Source: Maridesulfovibrio ferrireducens (GTDB taxonomy: Bacteria > Desulfobacterota > Desulfovibrionia > Desulfovibrionales > Desulfovibrionaceae). Taken from it: a DNA stretch of 64,000 nucleotides. Below, in pieces: positions 59,601 through 64,000 of the stretch. The notes below the pieces were generated by a model that saw only the letters and a program-made list of their open reading frames with translations, made no database searches and was not told the origin of the DNA. How positions within the stretch are numbered: position 1 is the first letter of the stretch; every line of letters begins with the position of its first letter. Where the stretch lies: the NCBI RefSeq assembly GCF_016342405.1, contig NZ_JAEINN010000002.1:332133-396132 (forward strand), written 5' to 3'. The position numbers were made by a program, and so were the translations under genes.

Positions 59601-61175
59601 GACAATATCAATAATAGTCAGCGGGATGTTTACGGGCATCATATGTTTAATTCCGCAATGTCTGCCGGTGCTGCTGGGCTGTGGAATGGTTTTTCAAATT
59701 GGCAAACTGTAGGACAGCAAGCCGATGTTATGCGAGGTGCAGGAATTAATGTCAGTCAAAGTGCCGTTGATAATTTGCAGTGGAATTCTGCTTTAGGCGG
59801 ACTCGCAGGGACTATGTTCACGGGGTTTGCCGGGAATATGTTTGGTAGTTTCGGCAATCAGATGCTTGGAATGAATGATGAAAAATATAACCTTGCCGGA
59901 CTTGAATTTTCGACTGCTAATATTGGTAAAATATTAGGTGCTGCGGCAGGTTTATTCATTGGTGGACCAATGGCTCCTGTTCTGTCTGGAGCTCTTTCTC
60001 CTGTTTTTTCTCTAGGCGTTTCAGGTTTGGCGGACATGTTTAATTTAAGAGACGATGAAAATTTACGTGATGCTCTCGAAGATAAGGTTGGTTGGCTTGA
60101 ATCTCATGTAATGATGTCATCATTCCGTGATCGAATTACAAAGAATTATGAAGGTAATTATAATCCTCTCGGGTTAACTGAAAAACCCGCTACAGGGTCT
60201 TATGTATTAGTTAATGGTAAGTATATTCCTGTTGGTCCTAGCTTACCATATCAACAATTAGCCTTGGAAATTGAAGCTGCATATGAAGCGGAACGTCGTG
60301 ATCCCGTTTCACAGGTTTTGTCTTTTGCCCATGCTTATGGCCATGAATATACGCAGGGTATTATGGATGGTAAGGGTGAAGGTGGACAAATTGATGCTTT
60401 GTCTGGAGCTGTTAAGTCTGATCCCGGATTTTTTGGATATACAACTCGCCAGTGGGCTGCGAAGCAATCTAAAACGGGATTTGCTTATGAAGATTCTTAC
60501 TACACAGGAGATGGCAGGCGGGTTGATATTGACTCAATTTTTAACCCTAATTCTAAAGCCGCGCTTGGGTTAGGCCCAGGGTGGGAAAAGACATTAGGAA
60601 TAGTTGAGAAAGTCCTTGGATATCAGTTCGGTGACGGGCTGAGTGGTGACAGAGGCGGACTTGATGGTCTTGGCGGGTATGGAGGTTATTCCGGTGTTAG
60701 CGGCAATTATGATTTAAGCGGTTTCGGTCATGAATTTGATTCCTTCTCCGGTTCTCTTGGTTCCGACGGCTCTGATAGCTCCGACAGGTCGAGCGGGGGC
60801 ACTGGGTCAGGAAATGCAGGAGGGGCAAGTGGTTCTTCTGGTATAGGCCGCAGACACGGCGGCGATGTAAAAGCTGGCGGCAAATACGTTTGGCAGGAAA
60901 CAGGGCTTCCCGGTGAAGTTTTCTTTCCTCAGACTAACGGCTACGTCATGAACCATGAAGACAGCGCACAAATGATTAACGCGCTTAAAGTTTTGGTTAA
61001 TGAACAGAAAATAGGTACTTCCTCAACTTCTGGTTCAGGTGACGGCCCGATGCTTGTTACTCTTAATTTGGATGGGCAACAATTAGCCTCGGCTCTTGTT
61101 GCGGGACTTCGGGAACAGTCAAAAAACGGCGTTCAGTTCGTGCATAAAGATATGCTCATTGAGTCGCGGTCATGA
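56604..61175 (+). CDS. Tail tape measure protein, TP901 type
   Basis: 1523 residues from ATG 56604 (AGGAAAG upstream); a longer TTG frame is not needed. N-terminal 170 residues are helical; the TP901 core follows at about 190-480 (LTTEELLGIAQAAGQLGVQG, AELGGSAVGRVFRAIDASIR). A long coiled coil is at about 650-860, membrane-like segments are near 560-600 and 880-950, and a Gly/Ser-rich stretch lies near 1360-1440. At about 3 bases per residue-length rule it would give a tail of roughly 230 nm. Coupled to the next gene (ATGA). Confidence 0.93.
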   Translation: MGIRIPGIYVEVKGDYSALDEDMRKARAIVRNASSDMSNSMNNALAPKQVESSVNTLIRNLGHVQRTAKLTGSEFDNLGLDLGELQKHTGLSEKAFAKLQGRMLQQKATQQADRALKSIARSANLSANETALLRLKMGDASGAMRDFGRIGVSSLGAVHSRVFSLGTAIAGLGVGLGLTHAVNSFASMDRGLIGVQKTTNLTDKEIQKLGLNIQQITTELPLTTEELLGIAQAAGQLGVQGSSNILKFTRTVGMLGTATDLKGDEAATTLARLLNVTGETADEVDVLGSVIVALGNNMATTESEIAFMATEVGQATSTFGVSSAQAAALGATLRSLGVRAELGGSAVGRVFRAIDASIRSGGESLKYLEKMTGQTGEQLKRTFATNSTTVFKQFIEGLGTVINSGGSAASTLEKFGLKGEEILKVMPTLALRSDELGKALGIAAKEQENATALTQEALKAATSFSAQMTIVSNEVDIAAAAIGKELAPHIIEASRAFGDFVEGSSGDFADWAKKSAEGIESLAPLVHTVGDEAGYLFNAFTDMPVELQAAGVIPALLFGKKGIAYTLLALHAAESVFNMGQGLAAVQMGHMSWDDLSSMDGKELQTRLDQLKKNASNINKLKASQKKDLEIMSSEAHLSVGNSGIFGEDLAHLAESPFIGPKQVEKEIKHKAGSSVVDDEDKSTKKQLKTREKFNLEYNKLLRSPYDFEKGQIQKQKELWIDAGVDRIKAANWETISLEKLDKEQAEKREKVLDQFNQKFQLITLSKYEFEKNQIAAQYNVWIKAGADEVKAKKWANLELKKLEQKHTKDLSQEAAKQIKEEKETARKKLEASDDFFAGMYQGYLDLTEKAKTWAQRGIEIAGSFASSSKAALSDLGFDALTGQMKSFSSYWSTFWGGLARSISNHLADLAVTKGLDMLMGMGGGLFDMAGSFLSNVWHTGNMRLGADEVASILQEGEMVVPARQAEAIRQSVGSEGMSKSSFFDSVVDRVSVGNSSVFDNINNSQRDVYGHHMFNSAMSAGAAGLWNGFSNWQTVGQQADVMRGAGINVSQSAVDNLQWNSALGGLAGTMFTGFAGNMFGSFGNQMLGMNDEKYNLAGLEFSTANIGKILGAAAGLFIGGPMAPVLSGALSPVFSLGVSGLADMFNLRDDENLRDALEDKVGWLESHVMMSSFRDRITKNYEGNYNPLGLTEKPATGSYVLVNGKYIPVGPSLPYQQLALEIEAAYEAERRDPVSQVLSFAHAYGHEYTQGIMDGKGEGGQIDALSGAVKSDPGFFGYTTRQWAAKQSKTGFAYEDSYYTGDGRRVDIDSIFNPNSKAALGLGPGWEKTLGIVEKVLGYQFGDGLSGDRGGLDGLGGYGGYSGVSGNYDLSGFGHEFDSFSGSLGSDGSDSSDRSSGGTGSGNAGGASGSSGIGRRHGGDVKAGGKYVWQETGLPGEVFFPQTNGYVMNHEDSAQMINALKVLVNEQKIGTSSTSGSGDGPMLVTLNLDGQQLASALVAGLREQSKNGVQFVHKDMLIESRS

Positions 61176-62311
61176 GTTGGCAAGAGTTTGCCGAAAGGCC
61201 GCATAGTGTAAAAATTTACACAGTTGAAATTTCAGTTGCCGATCCTGCTAATCCTACGGCAGAGCGTGAAGTTTTGCGCTTTTCTTCTGATTCGATCGAT
61301 CCCGCATTGACTGATCATATTTATGAACCGTGCATTAAAACCCTTCCAATTTTCACCCGCTCTTTGCAGTCCCTAACTTACGGGCGAACAGCCGCCACTT
61401 TTGGCAATATGGTTTTACTCATTGATGAAGTACTTCGCGAAAAAATAGCTAATAGACTTTTTGCGGGTGCGCCTGTTGTCATCCGTTCCGGCTTTGACGG
61501 GCTTCCTGTTTCTGATTTTAAGGATGTTTTTACGGGCAGGGTTTCCGGCTCTCCCAATTGGGACGATTTAAAAATTACTTTGCCGCTTGCAGATGGTGTT
61601 CTGGATTTACTCGATCACAAATTGACTGAACAAACATTAAGCGGCCTTTTGCCGACGGTCATTTCAGGGCTTCTTGATTCTGCAAAATTAACAGCGGACA
61701 AAAGAGATTCGGCTATGTGGGATAAATGGGTAGCTGAAAATAATTTTTCAATATGGCTTCCCGTCTCAGCTAATCAAACCCTTGGCAGTGTTTTAGATAT
61801 TATCCTTTCTCCGCTTGCTTGCTGGTATGGATTTGACCGCAGCGGTAAATTCAGAATTGCCACGTTTTCTGCGCCTGCCATTGATGCTGTTCCAGCTTTA
61901 GAACTCACCGATATTGAACTGACTAAATTTTCTGAAAAGAATCATGGCAACCAAGCAAGTAAGGTTGTGGTTTCTTACTATTCCGTAACCGGAGAACTAC
62001 CCGAAACTGCTGAACGGAGTTGGGAAGATTCAGCAATCAAAGAACTGAATCCTTCCGCCGTTGAAATGAGCAAAAACACTGTTCTTTCTACCGTAGCAAA
62101 TGCGGACGCTGTTCGTGATCGCTGGAAAGACCTTTTCTCAGGACGTCGGTTTGTAGCTGATATCTCAGCAAAGACACAGTTGTTTGCTCTGAATATCGGA
62201 GATTATGTCCGCGTTATTCGTGACCGGCTAAATATTGATTATGTGTATCAAGTTCAACAAATATCCGACGACATGGGAAACAATAAAGTATCCGTGGGGT
62301 TGTTCAGATGA
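61172..62311 (+). CDS. Distal tail/baseplate hub-like protein
   Basis: 379 residues directly after the tape measure. Beta-rich N-terminal third, then an alpha/beta hub-like region with WLPVSANQTLGSVLDIILSP and ACWYGFDRSGKFRIATFSAP, as in baseplate hub or DUF2163-like proteins. It likely joins the tail tip. Overlaps neighbours by four bases on both sides. Confidence 0.72.
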   Translation: MSWQEFAERPHSVKIYTVEISVADPANPTAEREVLRFSSDSIDPALTDHIYEPCIKTLPIFTRSLQSLTYGRTAATFGNMVLLIDEVLREKIANRLFAGAPVVIRSGFDGLPVSDFKDVFTGRVSGSPNWDDLKITLPLADGVLDLLDHKLTEQTLSGLLPTVISGLLDSAKLTADKRDSAMWDKWVAENNFSIWLPVSANQTLGSVLDIILSPLACWYGFDRSGKFRIATFSAPAIDAVPALELTDIELTKFSEKNHGNQASKVVVSYYSVTGELPETAERSWEDSAIKELNPSAVEMSKNTVLSTVANADAVRDRWKDLFSGRRFVADISAKTQLFALNIGDYVRVIRDRLNIDYVYQVQQISDDMGNNKVSVGLFR

Positions 62312-63147
62312 ATACAAATATATGTTTTTTGTGGAACACCACAGGGATTGATAAGGCCGCATTTTCTGCAAATGGATCAGTAGAAGGATGGCCCGTTGCG
62401 AACCTTCAGCACCCGCAGCCGGCTAAAGCGTGGAAATGTCCCACTGGCAAAGGTGAAATTACTATTTTGTGTGATGACACCGAAATGATTACAGCCGTGG
62501 CTATCATTGGCCACAATCTTGGAGTTGATTCAACTCTAACAATTCGCGGATATGAAGACGATCTTGCAACCGAAGTATACAGTGAAACATTTGAAGTAAT
62601 CCAGCCCGTTTATACTCCGGCAGAACTTTTGCCGTGTAACTCTTCCCCGCTTGGTTATCCGTCTGATGATGATCTTGCCGTTTTACCGCGCACAACGGCA
62701 GTCTTTTTTTTAAAGGAAGCCTTGTGTCAGTATAAATATAAAATTGAAATTGATAACGGGGATAAACCTTTCCATGTCGGCAGACTGATTATGTCTGATC
62801 ATTTTGAGCCAGATCACAACATTTCGCCGGGCTGGAGAGAAACTCCGGTTGATACTTCTAACATTGGCTACTCGCTCGGTGGTCAACTGTATGCTGATGA
62901 CCGCAAACGTCGTTATTCATTTTCATTTGCTCTGAATTATTTGTCGGAAGGCGAGATTTATGGAGCGCTCAGAAAACTGCTTTATCATTGCGGGATAAGT
63001 CGTCCACTGGTTGTTTCACTTATTCCTGATGATCCGCTTCTCCGTCAACAAACATCATTATATTGTACGCTGAAATCTTCTGTCTCTGTTGTTCACAATA
63101 GTAAAAATCAGTCATCAGCAAATTTTATAGTAGAGGAGTACTTATGA
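62308..63147 (+). CDS. Distal tail protein
   Basis: 279 residues. Beta-sandwich appearance; SVEGWPVANLQHPQPAKAWK and EMITAVAIIGHNLGVDSTLT resemble galactose-binding/discoidin-like modules found on phage tail tips. ATGA overlaps with both neighbours. Possibly receptor or carbohydrate binding. Assignment by position and fold impression. Confidence 0.7.
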   Translation: MNTNICFLWNTTGIDKAAFSANGSVEGWPVANLQHPQPAKAWKCPTGKGEITILCDDTEMITAVAIIGHNLGVDSTLTIRGYEDDLATEVYSETFEVIQPVYTPAELLPCNSSPLGYPSDDDLAVLPRTTAVFFLKEALCQYKYKIEIDNGDKPFHVGRLIMSDHFEPDHNISPGWRETPVDTSNIGYSLGGQLYADDRKRRYSFSFALNYLSEGEIYGALRKLLYHCGISRPLVVSLIPDDPLLRQQTSLYCTLKSSVSVVHNSKNQSSANFIVEEYL

Positions 63148-64000
63148 GTATTATTTTAGAAGAAATCGGATGTCGCGATTTTTCGTGGGTTCTGGTTGTA
63201 AACAAAAATACTAAGGCTCTTGAGGCTTATATAAACTCTCTGGAGACAAGACAGGGTGAAGCCATTACTGCTGTAGCTTCCGAAGTCGGAGCCGCAAGAG
63301 GCGGAACAGCCAAACTTGTAGATAGACTTGATGCTGTTGACGCGACTGTATCGGATGCCGTGGCATTATCCGAGTCTGTAATATTGGGAGATCAAGCAAC
63401 AATTTTTGATCCGGCGGCAAGCTACACAAGCCCTAAATTGGTTGTTTATGACGGGGATACATATCGTTGTTTATCCGGTGAGAACGTTATTGGTGTTTTG
63501 CCGACCAATGTAACTGTTTGGAAAAAACTGACAAACATAAACAAAGCCGAAACTCCCAATCTGATTTTAAAAAGCAGTTCGGAAAATATGGGTGTAACTG
63601 CAAAGGGCAGGGTTGTTTTAGACTATGATGCAAACCTTGTATGGGATCATAACTTGCCGGATTTTGCTGTCGTTAAAATTACGGATATTGAAGATGAGGG
63701 TTACGTCACTGGAAAAGATCTATGGGAGTTTTCTTTTAAAGCTCCAATAGTGACCGAAAACACGGTGTTTTTGCTTAAGCTTGCGATTTGGTTCGGCGGG
63801 GTGAATATTTCAGAGGCCGCAGTTGCTTCTTTCACATCTATTTTTGTGCCTATTCAGGACGGCGCAACGATGGCTTACGCAAACACTGTTGAAGCTTTCC
63901 CCGGTGCAACTGTCGATGCAGCCGGAATTCAGCCTCCGGCTTATTCTGTTGGAGCAACTAACGCAAAACAGATTGTCAGTGGTAAAATGGAAGTTGAGGT
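63144..64000 (+). CDS. Tail fibre or tip protein, partial
   Basis: The frame is open from ATG 63144 (GAGGAG upstream) to the window edge, 285 codons. It has an early helical stretch (EAITAVASEVGAARGGTAKL) and, at about 90-125, a small module YTSPKLVVYDGDTYRCLS ... WKKL like carbohydrate-binding type 5/12 (chitin-binding) domains. It is likely a receptor-binding protein. The C-terminal part is outside the window. Confidence 0.75.
   Translation, partial: MSIILEEIGCRDFSWVLVVNKNTKALEAYINSLETRQGEAITAVASEVGAARGGTAKLVDRLDAVDATVSDAVALSESVILGDQATIFDPAASYTSPKLVVYDGDTYRCLSGENVIGVLPTNVTVWKKLTNINKAETPNLILKSSSENMGVTAKGRVVLDYDANLVWDHNLPDFAVVKITDIEDEGYVTGKDLWEFSFKAPIVTENTVFLLKLAIWFGGVNISEAAVASFTSIFVPIQDGATMAYANTVEAFPGATVDAAGIQPPAYSVGATNAKQIVSGKMEVE

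Larger units (their letters stand above)
27827..64000. mobile_element. HK97-like prophage integrated at the tmRNA gene (right end beyond window)
   Basis: The element starts at the tmRNA 3'-end copy and includes integrase, excisionase-like gene, divergent repressor switch, replication genes, terminase, portal, ClpP-like protease, HK97-fold capsid, connectors, tail tube, frameshifted chaperones, tape measure and distal tail genes. All structural genes are open, so the prophage may be functional. The other attachment site, the end of the tail module and probably host-range genes lie beyond 64000. Confidence 0.95.

Overview
The window looks like a chromosomal segment of a moderate-GC sulfate reducer of the Desulfovibrio/Maridesulfovibrio type (Desulfovibrionaceae). 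That is inferred from the gene families and their arrangement; no 16S or other marker is present. About 27.8 kb of host DNA is followed by about 36 kb of a prophage that runs off the right edge.

Host part (1-27.8 kb). A minus-strand peptide/nickel-type ABC transporter operon (1-4686) lies divergent to a class I methyltransferase. A GNAT acetyltransferase, a secreted nitrilase-family enzyme and two lipoproteins follow. Next come a MocA-like nucleotidyltransferase with an overlapping C-terminal remnant of YqeC. A five-gene plus-strand block encodes an ECF sigma factor, a membrane anti-sigma candidate with a periplasmic CBM48-like domain, two exported proteins, and a TPR lipoprotein with an OmpA-like end (9979-13689). 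Further on are an alpha/beta hydrolase between two near-identical hairpins, a secreted ankyrin protein, the parvulin PpiC, a HigBA module, an FbpABC iron transporter and a tri-modular solute-binding adenylate cyclase. Between 16.9 and 23.4 kb there is a graveyard: an hsdM start, an HTH remnant, and the 5' and 3' pieces of a RhuM-family gene that now flank higBA-fbpABC.

Prophage (27.85 to >64 kb). It is an HK97-like, tailed (probably siphovirus) element integrated at the 3' end of ssrA (tmRNA). The displaced tmRNA 3' end and probably its terminator sit at 27749-27854, next to the integrase. A leftward early operon (32822 to 29166) ends in an excisionase-like gene. A RelE toxin with an unusual TPR-type partner and a CI-like repressor lie left of a divergent switch that contains the operator GCGCAATTTGCGC. 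The rightward early operon holds a Cro-like gene, a CII-like gene, a Lar-like gene, and a lambda-O-like replication gene with internal iterons. It also holds a helicase-loader-like gene, a lysozyme-like gene and a second, short tyrosine recombinase.

A minus-strand cargo block follows (a HEPN-like protein and HicAB). The late operon then runs: small membrane proteins and a lipoprotein (lysis candidates), HNH, terminase, portal, protease, capsid, connectors. A second minus-strand cargo block (51.2-53.9 kb) carries a BRO antirepressor with an Arc-like ribbon-helix-helix protein, resembling P22 immI, plus a membrane HIRAN protein and a lipoprotein. Tail genes resume with a Com-like zinc finger, the tail tube, the G/G-T chaperones with an A_AAA_AAC frameshift site, a 1523-residue tape measure and distal tail proteins.

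The best candidates for something new are the TPR-antitoxin/RelE pair, the HEPN-like cargo gene, the immI-like and HIRAN cargo inside the structural operon, and the CBM48 anti-sigma system.
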